A stretch of 64,000 nt of DNA. It comes from Hetaerina americana. Its lineage: Eukaryota; Arthropoda; Insecta; Odonata; Calopterygidae. Below, piece after piece: positions 39,360 through 49,756 of this stretch (position 1 is the first letter of the stretch; each line of letters begins with the position of its first letter). The position numbers were made by a program, and so were the translations under genes. The DNA lies in assembly GCA_022747635.1 (NCBI GenBank), contig JAKTNV010000004.1, forward strand, positions 21,645,469 through 21,709,468. The letters are read 5' to 3'. The notes under the pieces were generated by a model that did no database searches, had not been told where the DNA came from, and worked only from the letters and a program-made list of their open reading frames with translations.

Positions 39360-40010
39360 GTCATTTGGACATTGCTAGACTCTGGGAAAAAGACGGGGTG
39401 GAGGGAGGAGACGGTGCTCAGAGACGTTTGTGTGATCGGGAGTGCAGGGGAATGGAAGTGTTGCAGCGGGCGATCTTAAAAATCGGCCGAAATGCAAGAG
39501 GAGCCAAAGAGACAAGAGATTGGAAAGACCAGGACAAACGGGCAGGAGGGAGGACGGGGGAAGGAAGGACGAAAGAGAAACGGTGGTCCCGTGGGGACCG
39601 AGAGGAAAAAAGTGAGCTTCAAGGAAAGAAGAAGAGGGAGAGATTGTACGGGGCGGATGGAGCGGGAATAAAATAATCGAAGGGAACGATGGAGGGGTGG
39701 AGAGGGCGGGTTGTGGCTGGCCAGGGAAGGTCCTTGGAGAGAAGAGAGGAGACGAAGGGACTAATAGCTGAGAGTGGGCTGATGACAAGAGGAGGGAGTC
39801 CTGAGCCCACCCCCTCTCTCAAGCGAAGATCTGCGGAAAGGGAAGTGGGGAGGGGTGACAAATGGCGCAAAGACCGAACGAGATGTGGAAGGAGAGTGAG
39901 CCTCTCTCGTCCCCACCTTAGAGGTGACCCCCAGGAGAGGGGTGCAGGAGAGGTAAGCTATGAGAGGAGGGAGGAGGAAAATTTCAATTTTCGAGCGGAA
40001 TGAAGGGAAT
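39360..40010. other. GC-rich, purine-rich island
   Basis: The plus strand is G+A-rich over about 600 bp. Frames on plus (39365-39676, 39689-40003) are Arg/Glu/Gly/Lys-rich and those on minus are Ser/Pro/Leu-rich, the usual mirror pattern of such a tract. Confidence 0.6.
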
Positions 40011-40249
40011 TTAAAGCTTTAAGCAGTTGTAGAATGTAAGTAGTATTGCACGAAAAATTCTTATATTTTTATGAAGAATATATTTTAGGTGCCTACATGA
40101 ATTTTTAATAGCAGTAGAAAGCCTACAGGTATATATGCACCACCGTAATTAGAATTTGAAAATTCAACATTTTTGCGTGCAGTTTTGTACCCTCAAAAAT
40201 GAATGTGACATAAAATAAAAATACAAGATAGGAAACATTTCACGCACAT

Positions 40250-40530
40250 AAACGTGAAAGTATGGACAGACTGCCGCGGACAACCATTCTAAGATTCTTT
40301 CACCCTTACCATCCTTTTCCTTCCTCCTGTCTTTCACGTACTCACGATGGAGCGTGTGCGATCGAAGCCTGCGCACGTTCACGGGAAGTCGTCTGCCTAC
40401 GGCGGGGAGGCTCGGGGTGAACGCCGGACTGGTGGGTGGTGACAGCGGAAAGGAGGCATAGCGGAGGCTCAGGGAGGCCAGGCAGTGGGAGGAGGAGAAG
40501 GGGAGGGAAGAACATGAGGTAAAATGAACG
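40250..40530. other. GC-rich island
   Basis: C-rich on the left and G-rich on the right (40400-40510). No coding signal. Confidence 0.5.
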
Positions 40531-40611
40531 CAAGTGCAAAACTAGCTCAATAACGGAAATTGCTCCGTAGAAAATTAGGTTGAGCGCCATAATCATCGTG
40601 TAATTGAATCA

Positions 40612-40852
40612 CCCTGACGTAGCGTAGTGGATAATACGTTAGGATACTCAGCAGTTGGCCCAGGTTCGATTCCGGGTGGATCCTCAGGGCACCTAAACCT
40701 TCCCCAGGATGCGTGACTTTCCTGAAACCTGATCTTCCCGTGAAAAGTTAGGAGTCACATGGAAAGGAATTCAGCCCTCTCACCCTCAGTTCGTGAAATT
40801 CAAATGTTAGGCTAGTTTGAGGTGAGCTCCACCCTCACCTATCAAACCAAAC
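40612..40852 (+). repeat. SINE family 1, tRNA-derived, with head
   Basis: The first 78 bp keep a tRNA layout. The 5' ccctga (40612-40617) pairs perfectly with tcaggg (40684-40689). An A box, tagcgtagtgg, is at 40620-40630 and a perfect B box, ggttcgattcc, at 40663-40673. A tRNA-unrelated body follows and ends in ggtgagctccaccctcacct and atcaaaccaaac. Fragments of the same body occur inverted at about 16145-16320 and 42885-43060. Pol III would transcribe it from the internal boxes; movement would depend on a LINE. I could not find flanking duplications, so the copy is probably old. Confidence 0.8.
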
Positions 40853-41385
40853 TTTTGTATGGAAAATGTTTTTGTTAGAGGTAACTTCGTTTTCGGAAAC
40901 TACTAAATACATTGCTTCATATAGATAAAGAAAAAAATATATTCTATATATTAATCTCTAAATCCTACGAAATTGAATATTTGTCATTTTGATGTTTGAG
41001 CAATGCAAGTCAGTCATGACAAAGTGCCAAGGCTCATTCAGGTAGTGCCCTTTATAGTATCAATATTAACAAATGTTCATCATTAAAAAATTTTAATCAA
41101 AAGGAAAAATGACGACAATTGTTTCGAATAAGGGAACTATGCTAGGCTATGAAGGGTCAGATGAGTTACCCTATGGCTTAAAGTTACGGTGAAAGCGGTA
41201 CATTTATACAAAATACGGGGAAAGAAACGAAATGCTTTGGTCTCTACACCTTAAATTTTCCTATTTAAATATCAGGAGCAGTAAACAAAGGTTTCGAGCT
41301 ACTGACTAAATTGAAAGGGGCTACATTTATTTTCTTTGCCAACATAAATTGTGAAGAGCAAGGAAGAAAGATTATACGAAACAGG
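40853..41385. other. AT-rich spacer
   Basis: Nothing recognised; no reverse transcriptase sequence is visible upstream of the Penelope-like frame. Confidence 0.5.
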
Positions 41386-41401
41386 GCCGGGATTCAAGTG
41401 A

Positions 41402-42004
41402 GTGGGCGTTGCGTTTGAAAGTTTCACTTTTAAACGCCCCGCCAACTTATCAGATCTCAAATCAACCAATCCACTCCTTAAATCCCCACCCCGTCCTAAA
41501 ACCACTCACACGTCCTGCAATAAACCTAGATGCAAAACATGTCCTATTTTCAAAACCAGAATCTTATCCCTCTCTCACCCGCTTTTTAACTCTCTCCCAC
41601 CAATTCCCCATTCTTCATGCTCCTCCAGCAATGTATTTTACCTTCTGAAGTGCCAACTTTGCCCTGCCTTTTATATTGGACAGTGTACCACACCCCTCAA
41701 TATTAGACCCAATAACCGTCGGGCCTCATGCAAGAATTCTTCCCTGATTGGTATGCTACCAAACCCCATACACGCCTCCGAACACAACACTTCCTTTGAT
41801 AAATGCTATAGTGTATCCATAATAGCATTCTTCCCACCCTCTGACCCTTCACTGAAACTCAAAACAATAGAGCAAGCTTTTAACTGGCTTCTGGCTTCCT
41901 GGTATTGCTCAGGTACTAACATTAGACATCAATTACTCCTATATGCACATAATTTCATCCCCCCTCCGCCCCCATCACCTTCCATATCATCCCCACCCTT
42001 TTAA
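41402..42004 (+). CDS. GIY-YIG endonuclease domain of a Penelope-like element (5'-truncated)
   Basis: A 200-residue frame with the C-terminal architecture of Penelope-like retroelements. It has a basic segment (residues 8-31), then a Cys cluster CNKPRCKTC (about 39-47), then NVFYLLKCQLCPAFYIGQ (about 74-91). The last holds the paired tyrosine/YIG motifs of a GIY-YIG nuclease plus a CxxC. NIRPNNRR follows (about 98-105), with the expected Arg. KTIEQAFNWLL (about 153-163) holds the expected Glu near a Trp. A Pro/Ser-rich tail (about 187-200) ends at a stop. The frame is open through the whole domain, unusual among the mobile remnants here. The reverse transcriptase that precedes this domain in complete elements is missing, so the copy is 5'-truncated; the true start is not the Met at 41402. 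The 79-residue frame at 41409-41648 is a shadow. Confidence 0.85.
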   Translation: MGVAFESFTFKRPANLSDLKSTNPLLKSPPRPKTTHTSCNKPRCKTCPIFKTRILSLSHPLFNSLPPIPHSSCSSSNVFYLLKCQLCPAFYIGQCTTPLNIRPNNRRASCKNSSLIGMLPNPIHASEHNTSFDKCYSVSIIAFFPPSDPSLKLKTIEQAFNWLLASWYCSGTNIRHQLLLYAHNFIPPPPPSPSISSPPF

Positions 42005-42112
42005 AAATCCCCTTCTTAACTCTTCCCCGGCCAATTCTTCCGCTAGCAAACCTTTCCCCATCTTCCCCTTCCATTCATAGTTTCCGGCCCCGTCTTTCCC
42101 TTAATTCGGCCC

Positions 42113-42285
42113 TTCTTTTCCTTGCAAAAGGTGGCTTGGGCCACCAAAAATTTGAAACCAAGTAAGCCTCTTATACATTTTTGTGTGTTTCTGTGTTTTT
42201 GTCTGTGTCCAATAGTGATAACTTGTACTATTATTTACGTCCGTGAGACTTTCACAAAAGTGTTATATATATATATATATATAGT
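42113..42285 (+). repeat. pseudo-LTR-like direct repeat, copy A
   Basis: This matches copy B (42346-42495) over most of its length, including tgtgtgtttctgtgtttttg, tctgtgtcca(a/c)tagtg and acgtccgtgagactttca. Both end in gtgttatatat. Near the start is ttgcaaaaggtggcttgg followed by gccaccaaaaatttgaaac. The ggtggc/gccacc pairing makes a stem placed like stem II of a hammerhead, with a decayed core on each side. It lies just after the GIY-YIG frame, where Penelope-like elements carry their terminal pseudo-LTRs. Confidence 0.65.
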
Positions 42286-42319
42286 GTATAACACTTAGCA
42301 CTAGTGGACACAGACAAAA
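42283..42319 (-). repeat. inverted copy of part of the pseudo-LTR
   Basis: The segment is a perfect reverse complement, over at least 34 bp, of 42417-42450 in copy B (blocks gtataacacttagcac and tagtggacacagacaaaa). The two can fold back on each other across about 100 bp. Confidence 0.8.
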
Positions 42320-42345
42320 GTTCTGTTCTGAGTTCTGTCCCTCTC

Positions 42346-42495
42346 TTCCTTGATAAAGGTGGCAACGACCACCAAAAATTCGAAAAATAGTGTCTCTTTT
42401 TTGTGTGTTTCTGTGTTTTTGTCTGTGTCCACTAGTGCTAAGTGTTATACATTATTATTCACGTCCGTGAGACTTTCAAAAAGTGTTATATATAC
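42346..42495 (+). repeat. pseudo-LTR-like direct repeat, copy B
   Basis: Homologous to copy A about 230 bp upstream. It starts cttccttgataaaggtgg, then caacg, then accaccaaaaattcgaaa. The ggtgg/ccacc stem sits between ttgataa and a decayed GAAA box, which looks like a degenerate hammerhead core (expected ctgatga and gaaac). It ends gtgttatatata and runs directly into the (TA)n array. Confidence 0.65.
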
Positions 42496-42496
42496 T

Positions 42497-42517
42497 CGTA
42501 TGTATATATATATATAC

Positions 42518-42603
<86 letters not shown>
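42497..42603. repeat. (TA)n microsatellite
   Basis: TA dinucleotides with a few gta and ca interruptions at the left end. Long Tyr-Ile frames on both strands through this tract are artefacts. Confidence 0.95.
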
Positions 42604-42605
<2 letters not shown>

Positions 42606-42609
42606 AAGA

Positions 42610-42770
42610 CGTAGAAGCACACACGAGAGCCATATAATATTTGCAAGGCACAATAGATCACAAAATAAAATAGGTAATGCACTTAAAGGGCACTCGTATT
42701 GTAGATTGTTTGAGCTTTCGGCCTTCTCTGAGGCCTTCTTCATGTCAGACTGCGTGTGTTCTTTTTTTTC
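42610..42770 (-). repeat. second Penelope-like terminus, opposite orientation
   Basis: On the minus strand (about 42748 down to 42714) it reads tgacatgaagaaggcctc, then agagaaggccgaaagctc. The aaggcc/ggcc pairs form a hairpin between a ctgatga-like box and a gaaa box, the arrangement of the degenerate hammerhead motif in Penelope-like terminal repeats. It faces copy B across the (TA)n array. It belongs to a different subfamily, since the sequence outside the motif does not match copies A and B. Confidence 0.5.
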
Positions 42771-42784
42771 TGTTCTATTGTGTC

Positions 42785-42878
42785 GTCCAAATATTGTATA
42801 TACATGTATGTACATGTATGTATGTATATATATGTATATATATGTATATATATGTATATATATATATATATACATATA
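42785..42878. repeat. (TA)n / (TATG)n microsatellite
   Basis: Mixed tatg, tatatg and ta units, giving Tyr-Ile-Cys-Met frames on both strands that are not coding. Confidence 0.9.
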
Positions 42879-42884
42879 AATTAA

Positions 42885-43060
42885 CCATAAACAGTCATAA
42901 ACTCGATGATCGGTTTGGAAGGTGATGGTAGAGGTCACCCAGTACTAAGCCCTACGGCCTATGAAATTCAAACATCAGGGTATGATGGCCAGTTCCTTTC
43001 CCTGTGCCGGTTATGGTTTCCCAGGGAGATCTGGTACCCGGAAAATCATATGGCTTTAGT
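42885..43060 (-). repeat. SINE family 1 fragment (3' part)
   Basis: Matches the fragment at 16145-16320 in the same orientation: ataaactcgatgat, ggtgatggtagaggtcaccc, agtactaagccctac, and cccagggagatctggt. It also matches the inverted body of 40612-40852. The tRNA-like head is missing. Like the 16-kb fragment, it has a (TA)n array directly on its 3' side. Confidence 0.65.
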
Positions 43061-43077
43061 GGATATATATAGTGCCT

Positions 43078-43097
43078 ATATATATTTATATTTATAA

Positions 43098-43146
<49 letters not shown>
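43078..43146. repeat. (TA)n microsatellite
   Basis: TA array with a few ttta and aaat interruptions at the left end. Confidence 0.9.
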
Positions 43147-43149
<3 letters not shown>

Positions 43150-43189
43150 TACATATATATTACATACTCATTCTCGGAGAACAACCAAA

Positions 43190-44080
43190 CCGCTTCCGTC
43201 GATGGAGTGTAAATCTAGCAAGACGGATGCCGCTCGGGTTTCCGGACAATCAATAAAACACAACCGTCCACTCCAAGGAGGAAATAACGTCTACGGACCC
43301 TCCCGCTCACGCACGTCCCAGCACACGGCTGGAATTGAGAGAGAGAGAGAGACGGAAGAGGCCGGGGCGGGAGGCCGGGAAGTGTCGGAACGGTTAGCCG
43401 GAGGAGGGCGGGATCCTGGGTGACTGAGCGAGACAGCGAGGCGGAGAGTAGCCGTCGGCAGTCAAGGGAGGCACTGGAAAGGGGCGTATATCGGGGAGCG
43501 AGGAAAAACTTGGGGGACAGAGGGTTTGCGTAACCTCCCCGGGGTATTTGAAATAGACATAACCTGGTCTCTCCGTGGGAGGGTGGAAGGGAAGGGGGAA
43601 TTGGTTGGGCGGCAACCCGCGAGGAGGGGGGGTTGGCTCCATGGCAGTCCCACCGGGGGAAATGAAACAGTAGGACCTGGGGTAGTAGTGGGGAGAAGCT
43701 TTGAGGTGAGTGTGCTGGACTTCGTATAAGGGAGGAGGCGGATGCCGAAGGGGCGAGTGTGTGTTTGTATGCGCGAGATGTGAGGGGAAGCGGAGAATGG
43801 ATACGGACCGCAGGGGGGCGGGAAAGGGGATTAAGTGTGGGGGCGTGAGGGGGGACGGCGTGGGGAGGCAGGAGGTGGGAGGCCGGCGGAACCGGAGGGG
43901 TCCGTACGGCGTTGTCGACGGTTACAGTCGGCTTGCAATGACCACCACCGGGGGAGTGAGGACGAGAGGAATGGGAATGTTGGCTTTACGCAGTCTACGC
44001 TCGTGGATGGGGACCACAGGAGGCTAAGGGGTGAACGGGGGAGGCTTGGCAAGGCGGCCGCTCCTTTTCCTGTATCCCAT
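43190..44080. other. large GC-rich, purine-rich island
   Basis: About 900 bp. The left 150 bp are mixed GC-rich sequence with many CpG dinucleotides. There is a (GA)n run at 43339-43353. The rest is G+A-rich on plus, with repeated G runs at 43814-43880 that could form G-quadruplexes. Frames up to 117 residues in several registers are low-complexity. A promoter-type CpG-rich region is possible, but no adjoining exon is visible. Confidence 0.6.
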
Positions 44081-45055
44081 CACCAAATTTTTACCGATTT
44101 TTCCGAAGAACGTGGAACATTTTCCCACGAAGTTTTCGTGATTATTCTCGATCTAGGACAATCATGCAAATCACTTTTCACCGCTTAGCGTCACGCTGGT
44201 ATTACCGAAGTTGGTTTGGCTTATTACATTTGTGTGGATCTAAATGAGTGGAGTCTAAATGGCCTACGCTTAATGTCGGACATCTTTGGACTCAAAAAAC
44301 GTACGAAAGATCGATCACCAATCTGGGTAATCAGATGCTTGACATTGTATTCCTGAATTCTACAAATGCATTCCGCCATATATCAAGACTTGGACCAGAA
44401 TTATATAACTTAAGGGACTCAATAACCACCGACGTTTTGCAATTTTTTTCCGACGGAACTGTGGTACTCCTGCTTTTTCTCACGGTGTCCTTAATCTCGA
44501 TTTTGTTACTTTTTGGGAAACACTAATCATCTTTGCGCATATTTTTGGTAACCTCAAAGGCGGTGCTGCCATAAGCTTTTGTTTTTGTGAGGCCCTCCAC
44601 GCACGATGGCACGCAAATCAGTCACTCAAGGGGAAGAAAAATTCCCCGCCTCTCAACTCTGAAATTTCCCAAATTTCTTGTCTCCTTCCAGAATTAAAAT
44701 AAAAATTTCCCCACGGTCCTCTTTCTTCCCCAAAATTTTGATAGAACTGAATAATCACCGAAATCTTCTCAAATCTTTCGACAAAAATGGCCTCCCTTTC
44801 CCAAGATTCCTCACGATTGTCTTGAATCTCGGTGGATAGACGATTCAAATCATCCGCGATCATTGCGCGTGGCACTGCTACACTGATGTTCTCCGGCTGA
44901 TGCTTTTTTTCTTTTTAGCGGTCCTGCAACGAACGCAAACTGAGCAATTAATCAAAGAAAAGATCGCTTATGCCGGGAATCCTCGAATCTCACGCAGTGT
45001 TACCTCACCTTGCGCAAAAACATCTGCCTATCTCTCGATTTTTCCCAAATGTTCG
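44081..45055. other. spacer with mixed composition
   Basis: No recognised gene. The plus frame at 44248-44526 (92 residues) ends in a hydrophobic helix-like stretch but matches nothing I know; the minus frame at 44618-44875 (85 residues) is Glu/Arg-rich and unrecognised. Confidence 0.4.
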
Positions 45056-45059
45056 AAGA

Positions 45060-45520
45060 AATCGAGCGAGTCCCTATTTTTTCCCAACCGAGAGACCGTC
45101 CCACTATACGAGCGGAGCAAGGGAGAGGCTGAGAGACACGTGCGTGGCGAGCAAAGGCCCTTGCGTGGGAAGGTGGAGGGAGGGAGCGTTAACAGGGTGA
45201 AACGGCGCGGACAGGAAAGGGAGAGGCGGGACCGGGGGAAGGAGAGTAAACGCAGTTCGAGGGTGGCGGAAAGGAGAGGGCTCCCAGAGGAGAGACATTT
45301 CTGGTGTGGGGTTTAAACGGGTGGTTGGAAATTTGGGGGTGAGGTAAGGGGAGCGTGATGTGCACCTGCAAAGGCGGACGAAAGGGAAGGAGGCAAAGGG
45401 CTGGAAAGGACGGACGCCTGCTTGTGTGTGGGGTTGTGTAGGGAGGGGGAAGGTCGCCGAGGGGAAATAGAGACGAGGACACAATCAGCGGGCACTGCGG
45501 ATGGATACGACCCGTTCCTC
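45060..45520. other. GC-rich, purine-rich island
   Basis: G+A-rich on plus. Minus frames up to 126 residues are Pro/Ser/Leu-rich shadows. Confidence 0.6.
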
Positions 45521-47195
45521 TGGATTGGAGAACAATAAGCTAGGCAATACTCTTACATGAACCTATTAAATGAAAGAAAAAACGTAATTTTCCGCAGGAT
45601 GTTTTCGGTTAAAAATTTTTAAAAGCATACCACAGAATCCCCACATAATTTTGTGGAAAAGGACGTTCCCTCTTCATTTAATGGTTAAACAACACCCACA
45701 AAAATATAAGACGTTAAATTTACATCAGCCAGTTTACAATCTGTTTTCCTAAAAGGTTAATGAGAATTTTTGGAAGAAACTTTAATACCAATCGGCGATA
45801 TTAATCATCATCTCAGGAATATGCGATTTCAATTAATGATCCAGATTAAAGAAAACGCATTGTAGTGGACGTATACAAAACAATGGGGACCATTGATAGC
45901 CTCGGGAGTATGCTTCATTTTTTTTAGCACGACCAATTGCCAACTGAAGAAGATATGAGGAGTATAAGTAGATCACACAACACCTAAAATAAAATAAATA
46001 ATAACCAAACACTTAGTATGACCAAAATAGAGATCACGTAGTTCAAAAACATTCTTAAAATGTTAGAAATGGCCGCAAATGAATACAGTAATAAAGTAAA
46101 TAGCCGAAAAAATGGCATGGCTCTATTAATTAGAAATCACGATGACTCGAACTTAATCTTGACACAAGGGAAAGTAATAAAAATCAATTCGGTTTGACCT
46201 TTAACTATGCCCACTAATCTCAAGGCAGTGCGCCTAAAATTTGCGTTACTCAGGATGTAAACCGTTATGTAACCGTCAGCGAGGATTTGACACGAAGTAC
46301 GTACCTCGAAAGCTAATGGTATTTATTTTTAGAATCCGATTTAATAAAAATCACTCTCTGAAGTTTGCCCAATTTGAATAGCATCACGGGATGGCCTCAA
46401 ATCTTCGGTTCTCTTAAAATACGGTAGGGGCCGACGAGATTCTTATAAAAGATTACTGTATATATAATCAAGACGTAATATACAGTAAACTCATTTAAGG
46501 TGTCTTCGACCACGGTGCTCACGACGCTTTTGAAAAATTCTCTAATACTTAAGTGCTCCTAATGAATCGATTTAAAACTTCACATGGAATCAAATTCATA
46601 TGTCTATTGCGACCAGATGTAATGAGGCTGGAGTCGAAAGGAAAATAAATTCAGACGATCCATGCAGGTACCTCTCGATTGCGTACAATCTGAGCATAAA
46701 AAACAATGGCAACATAAATATTGATAATAAAAGGATGGAAAACTTATTAAAGAATATATAAGCACTGATTTAACCCATGATGAAAATTATCCTAGAAAAC
46801 TACAGCAGAGCGAAAGGAAAAATAGATAGCAGAAATTGGGGAACAAAAAGTGGAGTGGTGAGATAAGGATTGGAATTGGGGGAAGCAATTTCAATTGAAA
46901 CTCTGGAAGAAAACGGCAGATCGAATGACTCAAAATATCAGAAAACATTTATATAAATGCAAACTGGGGAAAAACTCACTTGTATACACACATTCCCAAA
47001 ATATTGGAAATAAAAAATGTGAATTGAAAAACGACTATTTTTTTTCAAATAACTCAAAAGAATTTAACCTAATACGTTAGAGGTTAGTTGGATTCATGGT
47101 GCAGTGGCATCATTATTCGCACCAGTATTGGATGCAAACTTATCTTAATCTGTAATGAATACACGCTTGATAAGAGTCATAATATTTGGGCCTTC
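45521..47195. other. AT-rich spacer
   Basis: Nothing recognised except a perfect 11-bp inverted repeat, ttactgtatat/atatacagtaa, at 46453-46463 and 46478-46488. Confidence 0.45.
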
Positions 47196-47199
47196 GCTT

Positions 47200-47600
47200 C
47201 ACGACGGCGATTAAACATCGCCCTCTTTTCTCCATCCCGCTTGTGTTGGCTCCACCGAGGAGCCAAGGTGCGAAGTGACCTCTGGGGACGATGCATCTTT
47301 CACGTGGCTCGCCCACCCGCACACGGCCGACGACCCGACGACAGATGAGGAGATGAAAAATGTGGCAGGAGGGAGGGGGGCGAGGGAGGGACGGGGGTGG
47401 AGGTGAGAGAAGAGTGGGCTGGCAAGTGGTGCGAGAGAAGGGCAGAACAAGTCAAGGGCGAGTGTGCGGACGGGGAGAAAGTCTGTGGAATGGAAGGGGC
47501 GAAGGTAAAGGAGAAGGGCCAAGGACCCCGCGTGGTGCGAAGGGAGACTACATCTCCTCCGTGCTAAATTTCGTCGATGATCAACCGCGTCGTTTTTGAG
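47200..47600. other. GC-rich, purine-rich island
   Basis: The left 140 bp are CpG-rich and mixed. The right part is G+A-rich on plus with clustered G runs at 47370-47403. The 155-residue minus frame (47211-47678) is antisense to this tract. Confidence 0.6.
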
Positions 47601-48660
47601 CAAATAAACGCAAAAAACATATTTTAATAGCAGAAATGAAGTATAAATAAAGGAGCAGTGTACAGGAATGAAACCCATTTAGTTTTTTCGACTTTTGCTT
47701 TCCCGGCAAGGCATCGATAGAGATCAAAATATCTTATTTTATTCGTGAAATATGGTTTTCTTTTTGGTACACTTTCATTAGATAAGAAAATAGTTAAACC
47801 TCCCAATTAGACAACGACAAAAGTTTTGTTTCTCCTTGAGCATTTTAACTTTGGACTGACTGAATTCCTGCCCCAACCCCTTCAGGTTCATGTTAATGCT
47901 ACTTTTTCACATAATCTCTACGCTAAATTACTGAGTTCTTTTGGCATATGATAGCCGGGGTCGTTCAAATGATGGGCAATAGGTCCCCATACCTACACGT
48001 TGCATTAAGAGTGCCATTTCAACCATCTGTGCCTAGTAACTACTGGTAGTGGGGTCCATGGGGAACAAAATGACTAACCTATTAGGCATGCTTACTGGTA
48101 TTGCACATGGACATCACGTGGGTTTGAAAAGAAGGGGTAACAAAAATATTTTGTTGGTTCACAAGTCGCCACTCCGAATTTTGTAGATCAGTTTCCTTGA
48201 AAACTAAGGAAGATAGTTATAAAATGTGACCAAACGATTGCTTTTTCGAATTCAGTTAGTCATCTTGCCCTTTTTTGAAAAATAAACCTTGACTTTGCAT
48301 TTTCATAAATGAAAGTATTTTCAAAAACGATTAAATATAGAAAAAAGTGGCGGGTGAAGTGTTTGCTAGATTGAATGAAGTGTTTCTTTAGGTGTGTGAA
48401 AATAGTCACAGCGAAGGGAGTTGTTTCTATGATTAGAAAAAAAACGTTATCCCAGAGAATAATCTTGGCCTGTTACACTAATTAAAGCTATCTTTAAATG
48501 CCGTGATATCTGTTAATATAAAGTGCATAACGTAAGGAGGCAAAAAAGTATGGCGTCAGTCTGTGAGGCTCTTAATCGTATTTGAGGTTCCAACTGATTG
48601 TCAGATTACAACATTCCCCTTGGCACACACTAATTCTTGCTTCATTCGTGGTGAAAGTAA
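47601..48660. other. AT-rich spacer
   Basis: Nothing recognised. Confidence 0.45.
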
Positions 48661-48664
48661 AGAA

Positions 48665-48760
48665 CTGCATAGCCTACTGGATAGCTATCATTACTGAATT
48701 GAAGATCCAGGGTACAAATACCATTTGAGATATTTGAATAACCCCTGAAAAAAAACATTT
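48665..48760 (+). repeat. possible tRNA-derived SINE head, degenerate
   Basis: A-box-like tagcctactgg at 48670-48680 and B-box-like ggtacaaatac at 48711-48721, spaced 41 bp apart as in a tRNA-like promoter. The layout resembles the head of SINE family 1 (40612), but the body does not align clearly. Confidence 0.4.
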
Positions 48761-48926
48761 TATGTTGAGCAAATGCTTGGGGTACAGAACTGACTAGGGA
48801 AACCGAAAGATAATGATGGAAAATCCCCACAGTCACTACCAAAAATATGTGAATTTTAAATACATAGGACTTAGTTCGGGGTGTACTATACCCTCCCGTA
48901 TTAACCAAAATTCGGAGTTGATTTCT

Positions 48927-49012
48927 GTGGATGGATGGTGATTAGAAACAATGCTCAATATGGTTCACAAAGAGTGAGTTGGAGAAAAAAGCAGTCAATT
49001 GCATACTGGGTT
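48927..49012 (+). repeat. interspersed repeat, copy 1
   Basis: Aligns with 49757-49852 in the same orientation. Shared blocks are tggatggatgg, caatg, ttcacaaagagtgagttgga and aaagcagtcaattgcatac, with small differences. Family unknown. Confidence 0.6.
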
Positions 49013-49384
49013 AACTTAGTTCACTTATTTGACAGTTAATTTTTTTAGGACTGGCAGAGCAAATGCTCGTATTTCTTGAAAAATAACTGTTCTCCGGATA
49101 GCATATTTATATGTAGTCTCTTTCTGTTAGGATATGGATAAAAAGCATACCATAGTGCGTACGATAATAATGTGCGATAGTAATCGTAATGCAATATATG
49201 TAACTTATGAAATATGAATACCAATTTGAGCTGAATGAAAGACTGCAGTGCCATTTGCGAAGGATAAAAACATTTGGGATGAATGTTTTGGGATTACCGG
49301 AAGGAATCTTTGCCATTTGATAGAAAAAAGGCAAGGTCTCGCTGCGATGGCGTAAAGATAAATGGAGTTAGTACTTAACAAATT

Positions 49385-49740
49385 ACTGTTTATTAGGGGA
49401 AACCAACAAGGGAGCTTAGGCCATTTGCACCATTAAAGATAGGTGGGCAATTTAGTGGGTGATCAGGGAATGGAAGGGTGGAGAGAATCCGGTGTGAGCA
49501 TTAGCCTACTCCTAACGATGGGTGCACAGGGGTCACACAATTTTATTTATCTCTATAGTGACTTTTTATTTATTAATTAGGGGTTTTACGTCTCATCTGA
49601 CGGACGGCGCCCTCCACATGAAGTGCCCTCCACATGGTACCCTAATTGATTGAGACACCACTAACAAATCTTCCTACGTCTGGGATTCGAGCACCAGGAG
49701 GGAAACCAGCAAATCCGACGTACCATCCAGATCTCCACTT
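49385..49740 (-). repeat. SINE family 2, diverged copy
   Basis: Aligns with the complete copy at 18201-18506 in the same orientation. Shared blocks are gggtggagagaa, cattagcctactc, acgtc(c/t)catc(c/t)gacgg and aagtgccctccaca. It has an extra AT-rich insert of about 45 bp at 49539-49580, and a damaged B box (ggattcgagcacc on plus). No clear flanking duplication. It is an older insertion than the 18-kb copy. Confidence 0.75.
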
Positions 49741-49756
49741 TACTATAACTGTTCAT

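Noticed and set aside
42350..42938. Frames of 68-150 residues rich in Tyr and Ile
   Set aside because: They translate (TA)n and (TATG)n microsatellites.
44248..44526. 92-residue frame ending in a membrane-like helix as a small membrane protein
   Set aside because: No homology recognised, no supporting signals, and such hydrophobic ends are common in AT-rich non-coding DNA.
46453..46488. 11-bp inverted repeat as an operator or terminator
   Set aside because: AT-rich dyads of this size are expected by chance in this DNA and there is no gene nearby.
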